DNA from: Vicia villosa
Lineage: Eukaryota > Streptophyta > Magnoliopsida > Fabales > Fabaceae
Reading direction: 5' to 3'
DNA length: 64,000 nucleotides
Assembly: GCF_029867415.1 (NCBI RefSeq)
Contig: NC_081182.1
Location: 45,152,535 to 45,216,534 of the forward strand
Positions within the stretch are counted from its first letter, which is position 1. Each line of letters begins with the position of its first letter. Below, in pieces: positions 36,270 to 49,015 of this stretch. The translations under genes and the position numbers were made by a program. Under the pieces are notes generated by a model, which was given only the letters and a program-made list of their open reading frames with translations, made no database searches and was not told the DNA's origin.

Positions 36270-36840
36270 GTTCAAAAGAAGGGTGAGATTTTGGATCCAC
36301 CAACGATTCTTGGATCACCTTGAGCAGTTGTTCATCTTGACTTGTTTCCTCAATAATAATACTCCAATTGACATTACTCACCATGAAAATAACCATCATA
36401 TATACAACACATGACAGAGAATCCTACACTATATTCGCCTTCCCTTCCTTGTATTGATTCTCAAAGTCATACCCCCAACAACTTAGCCACCCATTTTTGC
36501 TGGTCTCCATCTAATAGCCTCTACTCCAACAAGTATTTCAAGCTTCGTTGACCAGTTCTTAAAATGAACCGGCTGCCCAACAAATAGTGCCGCCATTTCT
36601 GCACCGCTAAGACAATAACCATCAACTCAAGCTGATACACAAATTTTAGCCTGCCTCTGTAAGATAAAGCTTCGCTCAAAAACACCAATGGTCTGCCCTG
36701 TTGCATCAAAGACTGCTTCTAACCCAATTTCGGAAGCATCTATTTCTATTTCAAATGGAATTTGGAAAGTAGGCATGTAGAACAAAGGTAACTCTAAAGT
36801 CATGTGTGGATTGGCTGGTATATCCACAGAAAAGCAGGAA
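36270..36840 (-). pseudogene. Ty3-gypsy reverse transcriptase/RNase H fragment (unit 1)
   Basis: Minus-strand frames read IPFEIEIDASEIGLEAVFDA, then PLVFLSEALSYRGRLKFVYQ, LELMVIVLAVQKWRHYLLGS and RFILRTGQRSLKYLLE, the gypsy RNase H domain (IDASxxGxGAVL...FxSxAL...ELMAIVLAVQKWRHYLLG...TDQRSLKFLLE). DQRS is changed to GQRS. Frame breaks occur near 36720 and 36480, and a downstream piece reads EETSQDEQLLKVIQESLVDP. Dead copy. Confidence 0.82.
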
Positions 36841-37124
36841 ATATTAGCAGCAGTTGTTAGTGAATAATAAATAATTTTACATTAGAAATAGGCTACTTCT
36901 AAAACACACTAGTGTCTTGATGTCCCTTCATTTTTTTTATTCCTCTATCAACAAAATAGACTCTTTTCATAAACTTATTTTGGGATGAAAGCCCTGATCC
37001 TGAGTCATAAGGAATACAACAAAATAAATAAGGACAGCAAAACTAAGGTACAAGGAAAAGGAAAACAAATTCATTTGTTCACCTTTATTCCAATTTAGAT
37101 TTTACAGAAGCCTTTTTTGGCTTA

Positions 37125-38664
37125 TCACTTGAAGTTCTTACTTGAAACAGTTAAAAGTTGATTGAGAGATATTTGTCCCTCCCATAAATCCTTCTTTATT
37201 TCATACCTATGCTTAATTCTATCATCTAACTTGTATCCAAGAAATGCAGGAAAATCCAGCAACTCCTTAATGTCACGATCCATCTCCTCTGTCAAATACT
37301 TTATCTTCTTCTCTAGAGAGGCGTGATTATACCACAGTATCGGTGGATGCTTCTTACTCATAGCAAAAATTTCTTCGGACGACAACCCAGAATTCAAGAA
37401 TAAACTCACCACCTTCTGCATATTCCCACAGCTTGTTCTAGTAGAAGCCGCAATCGCCATTGCCAACTCTTTTGTCCTATATTCATACCCAATCTTGACC
37501 AAAAACAAAAGCTTAGAAGCAAGATTCTTGCGGAACGAAATGCTCAAAAACACCGGTGCTCGGAACAAAAATTTAAAGATATCACCCGAGTCTAATCCAC
37601 AATCCTTGAGAAATTGTATTCTAGGACGCAGTTTCGTCTCTCTACTATTAGTGAAGATAGCTGGAAACACCAACACTATCGTAAATATTTGTTGATCATC
37701 AAGTTCTGCAAAAGACTTCAAGAACTCTATATGTTCCTCAACATGTTCCACAGTATAATTCAAGATAATAGGAAACCTATTCAGCACTTTCCCAACACTA
37801 TCGTCATCTCCGCCACTTAACTCAGTAAGAACCCTAATTCTCGGTTTCAGCTGATTATCCAAATCATAGTTGAGAATTGCAGGGTTCTTCACAATCAAAT
37901 CAACACCACCGAATGGTTTTAAGAAACTAATTACTCTTTCAATTTCTTCCATTGACCTATGACAAATTGCCTTTGACAAACTCACTTTGTTAAGCACATG
38001 TGCAATCTTATCAACCCCAATTCCACTGTCAATAAGCAATTGAACCTTGTGAGGAAAATCAGATAATTCTTTTGGCTCATTAGCCAATAAAAGAAGTTTC
38101 ACCTTAGCTTCCTCAACCTGTCCTTGCAATTCATTTCTCAAAAAGCTTAGCAATGGGTCAATTTCATTTGAAGTTAGCACATTCAATTGCTCTGTAACTA
38201 TGTGATTGATGGACATACGACCTAATCCAAGAGATTTTAAAGAAAGAATGCGATCCCGCAATAAATCTAGTTGTATCGAGGTCAGTTCGGAAGCATTGCT
38301 TAAGAGCAAATTGGTTTCCTCAAAGCTGATACCGATTTCTTGAAACAAAGTGACAAGTCTGACTGCAAATAAAACAAAAAATAATAGTAAGAAGATTGCT
38401 TATAAGGTGTTTGAGAAAATGCGTGTGAGAAATTTATTTACCGTATTGGAAATCGAGATTGGGCGTGTGGGAAGTGCAGCGGCAGTGGGTGGAGAGTCGA
38501 GATTGGGAAAGGAAATAGTTGCTGTTTGGTGGTTGTGATTTGGTGAGTGGGGAGATGAAGGGTTGGGTTGTAAGATGACGAGAATGTGAAGGAAGAAAGG
38601 TTGTTATAGAAGAAGAGCAATGGCATGGAGGATTAGAGAATAGAGGGAGTGCTGCTAGCGCCAT
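37125..38664 (-). CDS. MTERF8: mTERF-family organelle protein, two exons (unit 1)
   Basis: Exon 1 is 38664-38442 and exon 2 is 38362-37125. The 79-nt intron has GT (38441-38440) and AG (38364-38363) ends, and joining makes a Val codon and one frame of 486 residues. The N-terminus (MALAALPLFSNPPCHCSSSI, rich in Ser/Thr/Pro, almost no acids) looks like a plastid transit peptide. The rest is a string of mTERF motifs of about 30 residues (LIVKNPAILNYDLDNQLKPR, VLNRFPIILNYTVEHVEEHI, FVFPAIF-like, FRAPVFLSISF, SKKHPPILWYN, FPAFLGYKLDDRIKHRY). The overall sequence looks to me like MTERF8/pTAC15, a plastid-nucleoid protein involved in plastid transcription; that paralogue call is from memory. mTERF proteins bind organelle nucleic acid. 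No stop or frameshift. The frame opening at 38348 starts with TTG and is only the exon 2 part. Confidence 0.88.
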
Positions 38665-38864
38665 TTCAGCAAAATGGAAGTTTCTCTAATCAGAATTTAC
38701 GACAGTGCTGCCCATTCACGGCCATGGCTAAAATAATAAGGATATGGATAGAAAATGCCCTTATCTATTGTATAAAAGGTTTAATTAGCTATGCAATTCT
38801 TTGTTTAAATTTTTAAAAGTAAAATCAATTTAAACATAAAAAATAAATATTTATAGTAAATAGA
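38665..38864. promoter_or_regulatory. Upstream region of the mTERF gene
   Basis: About 200 bp between the mTERF ATG and the dispersed repeat. This is the only non-repeat upstream sequence, so any core promoter and 5' UTR probably lie here. No unambiguous TATA box was chosen. The same sequence is present in unit 2 (58763-58962). Confidence 0.35.
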
Positions 38865-40212
38865 TTTTAATTCAAATAATTAGCTGAACTTTGGAATGGA
38901 ATATATATTGCATTTACTTAGAAGTTATATTAATAGGAATGGTTGTCCGGATGTAAAAGTGATCAATAATAATTAGAATGATATTTGATGGTGGTGATTG
39001 ATGGTGATCAAAATGATAGTCAGAATAGTGGTTAAAGTAGTAGTCAATGGTGGTCAGATTAATGGTGTACCATGGTTAGAGTTGTTTTTAGAAAGATAGT
39101 CGTGAGTAATGATTCACTCCATTTCCTATACTCCATTTCTTTTCCATTATTATAGTTTTGTGTATATATTACACGTATTTCTAAGACGTGTGACACATAT
39201 TTATTATTTATTTAACTTTATGCACATAAAACTATAGTAATAGACCCTCCATTTCTTTTTAGGAAATGGAATGGATCCTTACTCGATAGTCGTTGATAGT
39301 GGTCAAAGTGGTGATTAGAGATGAGTGTGTAGTAATATGTAATTGTCTAAGTATTGGCTATTACTGGTAAAAAAGTAAGGATGGTGATCATAATGATAAT
39401 TAGTGGTTATCATATTAAAGATCATATATAGGTGAATAAAATGGTGGTTGGATGTGGTTAGTGGTAGTCAAAGTGGTGGTTCGAATAATAGTCGGTGATG
39501 GTCATAATGGTGGTTTAGAGTAGTAGTTATAGTGGTAGTTGGTAATAAACTGACGGGTGATGGTTAGAGTGATGGCCATTGGTGGCTAGTGGTAGCAAAC
39601 GTGGATTGAGTGATTACCGGATGTGGTGGTAAGAATGGTGATCACAATAGTAATAAATAGTGATTAAATTGAAGATCATTGGTGAATAAAGTGATTATCA
39701 TAGGTAATCATAATGGTGGTCGATTGTGTTTCTTGTTAGTATTCGATGGTGGTTGTATTAGTGATTGGTGACCATTGAATTTGTAGCAATAAAATAGAAA
39801 CTAAAATTATAAATCTACTTTTTTGTTTTGAGTCTTAGTAAAAAAAGTGTTTTGAAATTATTATTGTTTTTTTTAAAATTAACCCTTTATTTTTGTCAAA
39901 CAAATTTTAATTTTTTAATTGATTTTCAAAACTAAAAACCGAAATTTGAAAATCCCCTTATTCTAAGTTTATTATTTAAATCAGACTTTTATGCTAAATT
40001 AAATTTACATGTAAGTTTATTTAATATTTTATGAAAAAAAAATCTTAATATTTTAAAAAACTTACACAAATTTTGTCATTTTCTTTTTTTATTAATACCT
40101 TTTTTTAATTTACAACATTAAATTAAATTTACAAATTTAAAATGAGTAACATTTATTTCTACTTTTAAAATAAAAACTGACCAATTGTTTTCTATTAAGG
40201 TTGGTAATGATA
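38865..40212 (+). repeat. Dispersed GTGGT/GATGG-rich repeat, copy 2
   Basis: Related to 27826-29255 (same start, degenerate GGTGGTCA-type core, and GGTGACCATTGA...TTTGTAGCAATAAAA end). A 181-bp MITE is inserted at 39104-39284. The tail that should follow (compare 29088-29255) is found at 50674-50845, beyond the LINE fragment. Confidence 0.7.
39104..39284. mobile_element. 181-bp TIR MITE with 9-bp target duplication
   Basis: Terminal inverted repeats GAGTAATGATTCACTCCATT / reverse of AATGGAATGGATCCTTACTC, with internal symmetry (TATAGTTTTGTG...CACATAAAACTATA). The flanks GATAGTCGT (39095-39103 and 39285-39293) are identical 9-bp repeats, pointing to Mutator-type insertion. The sequence is present in both units. 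Confidence 0.82.
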
Positions 40213-40567
40213 ATATATAGGTACCCCTGTTGGAGGAGGTTACGGAGGATTGTTTGGTTTCAAAAGAGGAACATAATTGTCTGTATGGTGTTAAAATAGA
40301 CTATAAACTTTGGATGCAGGGCATCGTAATCATAGGGGTCGAGGTGTAGAAGGTGATTGGCAATCTATGGAAGATTAGAGCGCCGCCAAGAACTAAGCAC
40401 TTACTTTGGCGGATTTGTCGGGGTTGCCTTCCTACTAGAAGTAGATCGAGACAACATTATGTCTCATGTCTCACTATTTGTCAATTATGTGAGGGAGGTG
40501 TGGAGGATGAGTGACATGTGTTTTTTGGTTGTGCCCTAACGTTACATTGTTGGAATGTGGCGGGTTT
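40213..40567 (+). pseudogene. LINE ORF2 fragment, zinc-finger RVT part
   Basis: Frames read NLWKIRAPPRTKHLLWRICR then GCLPTRSRSRQHYV and CQLCEGGVEDE, HVFFGCALTLHCW, matching the zf-RVT domain of plant LINEs (KIWxxxxPPKxKHFLWRxxxxCLPTR...CxxC...E...H.FF.C). Several stops. It is the left part of one LINE copy; the rest continues at 42773 and 50065. Confidence 0.75.
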
Positions 40568-42772
40568 TGTAACACTCTGGTATTTTGATTTAATTATATA
40601 ATTGATTATTTGATCTTTTGATGTGATTATATGAATCACGATGATTTATAGATGGTATTATGTGACATGTGATGTTTGTATGATGCTTATGGGGTAGTTG
40701 AATTAAGATGTTAGTTAAAATAATAATATAAAAATAGTCTAATTAGCAATGTTATTATTTAAATAAAATAAAATAAGAGATAATGAGGAAGAGTTAGTAA
40801 GGGCATATTAGATATATCACTAATACGGGTCCTAAGGCTAAATAGGTAAAAAGAGAAAAAGTGAGAGAATTTCATTAGTCGTAGAATTTTAGAGAAAACG
40901 AAAAAAGAAGAGAGAGCTAGGACAAGAGAGGAGAAGAAGAACAACCGTAGAATTCGGGAAGAGAATCAATCAAGATAATAATCTAAGATAAGGGGGGTTA
41001 TCCTAATTATTATGTTTGCCTTAAGGGATTGATAATTGTATGTTGGTTTGGGTTCGGGTATTTTATGATGAATTTGATAATATTGATGAAATACCATGAT
41101 GAATTGTTTGGATTGCATGATTAATATGATGTATGATATTGTTTATTGTTGTATTGGTGATTAATAACATGATTTAGGTTCGAATCCACCATTGTTGAGG
41201 ATTTGAAGGTCTAGGGTTTAAGGAAGAATGATGAACATGTGTGTTTTTGTGATTAGAATGATTAATCCATGTTAGAACTAGGTTAATAGACCTTAACTCG
41301 CAAGAAAATAAGGATTAAAATTAGTTTTTGGATAAAAGTCCGGGTCTGGTATGATGCAGGTCGCGCAGGAATTTTTTGTAGAATCGCAAAGCCCGCTCTG
41401 CGCGCTCTTAAAAATAAAAAGAATCAATTTACAATAGAGAGTCTGCTTAGCGCGGTACAGACATGCTTAGCGTGGGTCCCTGAAATTAAAAATCAATATT
41501 TTTGAAAAATGATTTCAAAATATGGAAGCTTAAATTTTATTATAATTTCTCATATTTTTCTAGAATTTATTGTGCACGTTTGGGTAAGTTTAGAAGGCAT
41601 TTTGTATGTGACTTGGTTTTGTGAATTCTTGGGTTTCTATACTTGACTTTGGTGAGTATTGTTGTGTTGATTGTTAACATGATTAATTGGTGTTTGTGTG
41701 TTGTGTTGAACAAGATGCTTGTGATGTTGTATGCTTGAACGATGACATGAATTTGATGAATACATGAATGATGATGCCATTTTAACTAGTCGGGTCGTTG
41801 ATTTTGTGACGTTGAGCATCATGCATTCATAGCACAATTGTAGGACAATAGTCCAGTGATGTTGTAGGACCATTAATTCAGTGACGACCCTTAATCCCAT
41901 TGTGCGGATTAAGTGCAATTTGTTGATGTGCCCTGGTTCCAAGCGGGAATCGATCCTATGGTGGGGATCTTTGGAGAATGATGACTAAGTCATCAGTTAT
42001 GATTTTGTACCACATGCATAAGTCCATCGTTATTGCATTGCATTGTTATGATATGTTGTGAAATGATGATGTTTGATTAATTATGGTGTGAATAACTTAT
42101 GTGATAATTGCGATTGAATCATGAGATGATATTGTGAATATATGATTATGTGCAGGTGTGAGTAAATAAATGAAGCATGAGGATATGTTGTACCGGTATA
42201 TGTGTGATTGTTGGATAATTGTAAATCACTACTATATCTATTCCTTATGTCTTACATAATGATTATGAAATACTCACCATTTTTGTTTGAATATTGCCTC
42301 CACGTGGGTAATGTGTAGGTAATCAGGAGTAGTCCGCTGAAGTTAAAGGATAGCTTCGTGGAGTCCCTTTTACCGTTGTTTAGATTAAAGGGAGTCTTGC
42401 TCTGATACGTAACATTGGGACTGGGGTCGTTATGTTTTAGAACTATTATGTTCACTTTGATTATTTGAGTTAGAATTGCATTTTGATGTTGATGCTTTGA
42501 GTTGTAACTCGTGAACCATGATGTTCAGTTGGTGTTTATGGAGTTTATTTTAAATATGTTTTAGATTATGGATTCCGCTGCGAAATAACATGCTTTGATT
42601 TATGATGATGAATGAGATATATTTATTAAATGAATTTTGAGAACCTGTGTTACGGAGCATGACTATTGTTTGTGAAGCTTTTATGACAATGCGATACCCT
42701 TGTTGGTGACTTTATTTGATGTTAATTTGCATTATATTGCGAATATTCTTTGTGAGATAGAAGGGTTTTACA
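40568..42772 (+). mobile_element. Solo LTR (2205 bp), TSD GGTTT
   Basis: Begins TGTAACACTCTGGTATTTTG and ends AGAAGGGTTTTACA, flanked on both sides by GGTTT (40563-40567, 42773-42777). Removing it restores the LINE fragment. TGTAACACYC starts are common in plant gypsy LTRs; the lineage is not settled. No internal region. Confidence 0.88.
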
Positions 42773-43032
42773 GGTTTAGGTGATGTTATTATCCCTCGGA
42801 TTGAACATTTGAATGATGTTAGGATGGTGCTTCGAGATATTTACAGTAAGGAGGAAAAGAGGGTTGCATGTAGAGTGGTTGTTATGTTATGGGTGTTGTA
42901 GAATAATAGGAATAATTGGATTAGGAATAACAAGAAAAAGGATGTGAGTCAGTTGAGGATGCAGGATTATCATGTCTGGAAGGACTAGTTCTTCGTTCAA
43001 AACTATCAAGATATGAGTACTACTAACGACCG
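42773..43032 (+). pseudogene. LINE ORF2 fragment, middle part
   Basis: Reads GLGDVIIPRIEHLNDVRMVL, RDIYSKEEKRVACRVVVMLW and NNKKKDVSQLRMQDYHVWKD, the linker between the zf-RVT and RNase H domains of plant LINEs. A stop replaces a likely Trp (WVL-stop). It runs straight into the Sirevirus-like LTR. Confidence 0.65.
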
Positions 43033-44241
43033 TGTTAGTGCTTTTATTGGCTGATTGGCATCCATGTTTGGCTAAAACATAATAAGCAGCAAAACATAAT
43101 GTATTGTGAATCTTGCAATTATAAAAAGAACAAAACAGGTACAAGCAAGATATTGTATGGAATTTCAGGACATCAACTCATGACATCGCGCCTGCAGAAC
43201 TGGAAGGAAGATTCAGTTTGGTACTCAACAGATACAGGATATTTGTAGAATATTTTGTAATCCTATGTGGCGCAAATTTAAAGGTCTAAAAAATATTTGA
43301 AGAATCAGATCAGAAGATTGAATATTTAGGAAGAATCAGAACAGAAGATTGAAAATTCAACAGTTTCTAATTTAGGAGATAAATTAGGAAACTCATGATT
43401 AAAAAGACATTGATTGTAGCAGAAGATTTTTGCAGATTTGTAACAGCAAGGAGTGCTGCGACTTGTAAGCCCAAGTCCAATTGGGATCAGGTTATAAATA
43501 GAAACCTTTCGAACCTAGTTTTATATAGAAAACCTTGTTTAGAAACGATATAGTCATTAGGGTTTCTATAGGTAGACCACCCAGGTTGTGGGATGGCTGC
43601 CATGTCCTTCTCGAAACCTGTAGGTAAGAGAAGTGATTGTCCTCACTCGGAACCTGTAGGTAAGAGTTGATTATTGTATTCTTGATTGAAGCTGTGAAGC
43701 AAGATCGAGTTATTGTTCATTATTAATTGTGTAAATAGCTGTTGCAGGGTTGTAACAGTTAGGTATCACTAGGGAGTGAGCAGAGGTTCTCTTGTCTTGG
43801 ATGGATGTCTGAGGTAAAGGTTGCATTGGGTAGTGACTAGGTAAACCAGAGGTTGTTTATCTGTAAACCTGAGGTTGTTTACATAAAATAGCACTACTGA
43901 TAGTGAAATCTTCTTCCTGGCTTGGTAGCCCCCAGAGTAGGTAGTTAGACCCAACTGGGTTAACAATTAACTGTGTTATTTATCTTCTGCATTGTGTTGT
44001 TTGTTCAGTCATGGATGTTATAACATCTGGTTCAGAAGTGTTAGTCGTTCCTTTACAGAACCATATAATCTTTACAATCTGGTTATGTTTACTGAACATA
44101 TGTGATCTCAGGTCTCATTAACTCCTGTTTAGGGGTAATTAAAAATTGGGGGATCTCTCTATTCTGCCTCTACTACATTAATAACAGGTCAGATGTCTTG
44201 ACATCGTGAGTGACATCCGAGTCTGTCATACCAGAATTTCA
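43033..44241 (+). repeat. 5' LTR of the Sirevirus-like element
   Basis: Matches 49016-50064 closely, with differences such as an extra repeat of AGATTGAAxATTxAGGAAGA between copies. The last ~165 bp (44077-44241) have no counterpart in the 3' LTR. Confidence 0.8.
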
Positions 44242-44243
44242 AT

Positions 44244-44255
44244 TGGTATCAGAGC
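44244..44255 (+). other. Primer-binding site (tRNA-iMet)
   Basis: TGGTATCAGAGC, two bases after the LTR end. The standard copia priming site. Confidence 0.85.
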
Positions 44256-47200
44256 AAGCATCCTGTCTGTTTCTGGATGAGATCCATGAGGGATAAATTC
44301 TGGTTGTGGTAAAGGTATAAGATTGTTTGAGCAAGGAATGTTCATATTGTACGGTCCCTTGAAGTGGAGGATGGACCTATATGTTGAGGATTAGACCAAC
44401 CTGACCTAGAGCTGTGATGCTGGAACAAGGAGTGCTAAATCCAAAGACTTCATGCGGGAGTGAAGAATTTGAATTTCAGAACTAATCCGACCGATATCTA
44501 TGGACAGAGAAGAATTACATCAAAACCTTCATGCGGGAGTGAAGATATTGATAAGGTAGCCTTTGTATTTATGTGAGTTTATCTGGTCAGGATTTTGGTT
44601 AGGTCTAGTCTATTGCTTGGTGCAGAAGCAAGAATTGTGCAAGATTGAGCAGCAATCAATCTGTAGCTGTCATGCTTACAACTAACACTTGAAGTAAGCA
44701 TTGTGTGAATTCTGTTGAGGTATGACTATTTTCCGCTGCATAGTCTCTGTAAAACCCTAGGGTTATTTATATTCAACAGAATGTATGGCAGATATTGTGA
44801 GCTAATTAAAGTGTTAAAGATACTTGAGTAATCTCTCAAGTCCACTTATAATGACATGGTTTATTAGAGCTGATGAATGTCATCTGATCAATAATATTCA
44901 TAGTCATCTGCAAGTGTGTACCTTGAAAACTTTAAGGATGGTGTGTTCCTAGAAAGAGCAATAGATGTCCTACCAGATGTTGGGACATTAGTACTGGTAT
45001 GCAGCTACCAGCTGAAGAACAGATGTTTTGGCGCTAAACTAATGTAGTGTGAGAATATTGGTTTAGAACCTACTCCTGGTCTGGAAGAGGAGACATCTGG
45101 CTATAAGTTAATCAAGACACGATTAACATGTGCTCAGTACCACAAGAAAACTCATGAAGGTATTCCTTTCTGATCCTTTATGACCTACTTAAGAAGAGCC
45201 TATATTTGGCATTTTCCTCTGATCAATGAAATCAGATATATGTATTTTCATTCATAACCATAAAGCAGTTGTTGGAGCTGAATACTGTGTCTCAATCATA
45301 GTGAAATATGGTCAAGAATGTGTACTGCCCTAGTTGTTATCCAAAAAGGGTAGTGTTGTTTGGAATCAAGGAAGTCAGATGAATTTGACTAATTCAGTGT
45401 CATGCTATAACTAAGTCTGTTCCAGAAACCTAAATGAGGGAATCTCCTCTATAGGTACAGACTAAGGCATCCATCATCTCAAAATCAGAATGAAAGTCTG
45501 AAGAAAAGCTTAGTGAGATGCTGGTTATTATATTCCTTGATATGTCTGGATATTGCTGATAATTGGATTATTCTGTTCTCACCCCGAGGGTTGTCAATTT
45601 GACATTAAAGATGTTAACCAAGAACCATGAAGGATGATGTCATATCTGATGTCACAACATCATCTCAAGATCTTCAATTTCTTTGTAGCATATTTTCCAA
45701 GAAAAGAAAGTACAAATGTGAGGAGGTAATCAGTCAGAATGACCTAGTGTGAGTAGCAAATTCTAACTGAAAAGTTGGTAAGTACTTTGACGGGAGACTT
45801 AGTACTTATTGGGTTTAGAACCTGGATGCTGGACTGAGAAGAAGTTCTTCTAGCTATGTGTTCTCAATTATCTTCACACATTAAGGAAGAAGGCAAGAGT
45901 ATCTGGTGTAGCATACTGATTCTGTTAAATACCTTGATGGGAGCTGGATATTTACAATGTCTGTATGAAATAACTCAGACGTGTATGCTGAAGATTAATT
46001 TATGATTATACAATCATATTTTCTTCTACTTCAAGTTGCAGAGTATGGCAATCTGGATTTTGTGTAGCAAGTAAACTGACGTTTCTAAACTTGGAAACTG
46101 TGGCAAATTCCAAATGAAGGGAACTTCAAGGACGAACATCAAAGATGTCCTAAAGATGTACTTCCTCCGGCCTTATTTATAACCAAAGATTCTCTTTTTA
46201 GGTTCATTGAACAATGAATGTATCTTATCTTTTATGTAGACTAGATACATTTATTATTCAATGATCATAAAAAGAGCATTTTTGCTTATAAATCAGGCCG
46301 GAGTAGTATATCTCAGGGGGAGTAAAAGAGTATGAAGATCAGCAAAGACAATATTGTTTTGCTTCTATCCAAATGCAAAGTCTTTCAAAGACTAAATCTT
46401 GAAGCTAGGAGAACAAAGTCACACAAAACGTCAGAACATAACTCAAATCACGTTTATTCTCAAAGACTAGCAAAGAATATTCTTTGCATTACCATATAAA
46501 GACATGGATTGATGGTGTGTATCACTTGTTCTGATCTAGTGCATGATCCAACCTATGCACAAGTCCACGTGGTGTAGTTCGTCCTCAAATAACATCTCTT
46601 GGTTGAGACTTTAAGTTAAAGTCCAGGTATGTTGTTCAAATTGCTCAGGCTTTTAGAGTCTTTTCGTTTTGTTTGAGTCCCTCATGTTCTTCTTTCGGAT
46701 ATGAGAAATGTCTAACGTCTAGGTTATGGTTGTCAGGTTGTGACAATAATAGGGTTTAAGGGTAGTGTTCAGACATTGTTAAGTCTGAGGTCATTCTTTA
46801 CAGATGTTTGGTAAAGAATAAGAGTCTTGTTTCGTGTCGTGAACACAAATTGTTTCTTGTGTTCCAAGTCCTCTATAGAGAAGTGTTATCTCTATGGATA
46901 GTCAGAGTTTGTTTAAGTTCAGACGAACTTATGTCTTGAGTGATGTCAAGTTGTCAACATCACAAAGTGCATTTATCCTGGAAGAAGGACTAGGAATATG
47001 CATTAGAAGTTTGAAAAAGCAACATTATTGTCTAAAGTGGCAGTTCAGGCATAATGTGGATTAGAATGGGCAGGTTCTGATCTGGATGTAAGTAATTTTT
47101 CTGGCAATACATAATTACTTTCATGATGAAGACTTCACTTAGTGAAAATGACTATGAAGACAAAAGTTCTATGATCTGATCAACACAGCTAAGGCTAAAG

Positions 47201-49015
47201 GAGAATCCTTCCGGTTCAAGGAGCATGTTAATCAATGTGTGAGATTGAAAAACACCATATCAAGAAGGATTTTAAATTTTCTTAGGTAGACCATGATCTT
47301 ATTCAAACATGGTAAGGTTATGCTCAACAAAGTTCAAGAAGTGACAGTTCTTTATGTTGAGATTGTGGCAACCACTCTGTGTGTGCTTCTAGTGTCAAGA
47401 GGTCATCAGTTGATCATTTCTGAAGGAGATAAGTTAGTAGACAAGGGTCTGTTGAAGAAAGAGATGAACCTTGTGGAGAATACTGGTAGTACAAATGTCA
47501 GACACAATGTTATGACATCTTACTTCTGGTGTAAGTATTTAATGTAAAGGAGCAAATTTGGTATAGTGAGTGTGTTCAGTAGGATAGTTGAACAAAGGGT
47601 GCAGCTCTTGAAGATATGAAGATGAGTCTTATATTTTCCATTCATCATTTCAAGCTTATTCCTTGAAGATGCTCAGACTATCTCAGATAGGGGGAGTAAC
47701 TTCTTTTGTCAAGAAAAGTTTCTTGGTTAAAAATACTTTAATATCATGAAAAAAATGTGACGTTTTTGTCAGTTATTTGTCAATGGTTAAATCTAACCAT
47801 GTGCAACTGGAAACCACGATTTCTTCTCTACACTAATGAGGTATCTGTATGTCTAACAGTCTCAAGGTGTTCAGAACAACAGAAGTCTATGCCTATGACT
47901 AGTGAGTAAGTGGGGAGTCTGTTACTTGGTCCGTAGGATACTTTGTCTTAATCTTTTAAAGAATCTTGAGCTATGTGCTTAAAAGGAAGAAAAGTGACAA
48001 TGTCTGACAGGATGTCATGACATGTTTAAAGACATTGAATCTTCTAAGTCAAACAAGGAAATCTGACTTGAAGTTTATCTACACATCAGTGGTCGGTGTA
48101 AAGTAAAATCAATGACTATGCATGCACTGGTATTTCAAGATAACTCCTATTAGAAAAACAGTCAAAAACTGCTTTGAAAAGAGTAATTGCTTTTGGAATT
48201 GTTTCCTAATTAATCATTTGACCATTGAACAAGACCAAAGACCATCGTTATTTCCTATAATATCCAATGGCTATATAATAACATCTCCATGGATTACATA
48301 AATCAAACTCTCTCGAGATGTCGTTCGTGTGTGTTCTTATGAGTCGTGTCTGGGTTTGGTATTGTGATGGGTTGCTTTACCAAAACCACTTCAGAAAAAG
48401 AAAAACACGGGCTAGGGATGTTGATGGTCTCTCCCATGGGTTTTTCTGCAATAACAACAAAGGTGTTCCATCATATACAACCTTCAGTATATGAATCTTT
48501 TTCGTTGTGATTTGTGATCTGAGTTATGAACACAATTGTGATTTTTGTTCTGAGTTACTAGGACTGGTGGACAGTTTTAACTCAAGTCCCCTCTCTAGGT
48601 CTAAGCTAGGATTTGGTTTCTGGTTCAAGACTGAGGAAGGGGTCTCTTATGCCACCATTGGTCCTCCAAGACAAAGGTCTTCTCACATCATCTTCCTCGT
48701 GAACATCAGTGTTGCATGAAGGTGTTCCACTACATATTATGACATCGGTCAAGTCTTTGTCATATTGTGTCTAAAAAGGGGGAGAGAATATCATCTTCTG
48801 ATGATTTTGCTACTGTAAAAAGAAACAAGAATTTGTAGCAGACTAAAGATGTTATGATGTGGTTCAAGTCCTGAAGAACAGAAGGTATTAAAGCCTAATT
48901 CTGAGAATGTAAAATTCGGTTCTTCCCTGTTGTCTCGAAAGTTGAAGAGCATTTGTGTTTTGCTGCGTTTTTAATGAATAATTAATTTTAGCCAAAATAT
49001 GCCAAAGAGGGAGTT
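44256..49015 (+). other. Internal region of the Sirevirus-like element, no intact gene
   Basis: Short open frames only (for example 47293-47547, 48507-48719). I could not identify capsid, integrase or RT motifs with confidence. A Stowaway MITE is nested at 46161-46308. Confidence 0.55.
46161..46308. mobile_element. Stowaway-type MITE
   Basis: Begins CTTCCTCCGGCCTTATTTAT and ends ATAAATCAGGCCGGAGTAG, imperfect inverted repeats of the plant Stowaway type (CTCCCTCCGG...). TA lies directly outside both ends. About 146 bp, no ORF. Confidence 0.82.

Noticed and set aside
36018..36399. Hydrophobic ORFs of 85 and 107 codons downstream of mTERF (also 56116-56497)
   Set aside because: One overlaps the gypsy remnant (EETSQDEQLL...) and runs into unrelated frame; the other is its out-of-frame shadow.
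38348..38348. Start of the 407-codon mTERF frame at 38348
   Set aside because: The codon is TTG; splicing to the upstream exon (38664-38442) gives a continuous frame with an ATG and a transit peptide.
41178..41191. GGTTCGAATCCACC, a tRNA T-loop/box B match
   Set aside because: No box A at the right distance and no acceptor or anticodon stem; it lies in a solo LTR.
43769..43966. 65-codon minus-strand ORF, repeated at 49745-49942
   Set aside because: It lies antisense within both LTRs of the Sirevirus-like element; its repetition reflects the LTR, not selection.
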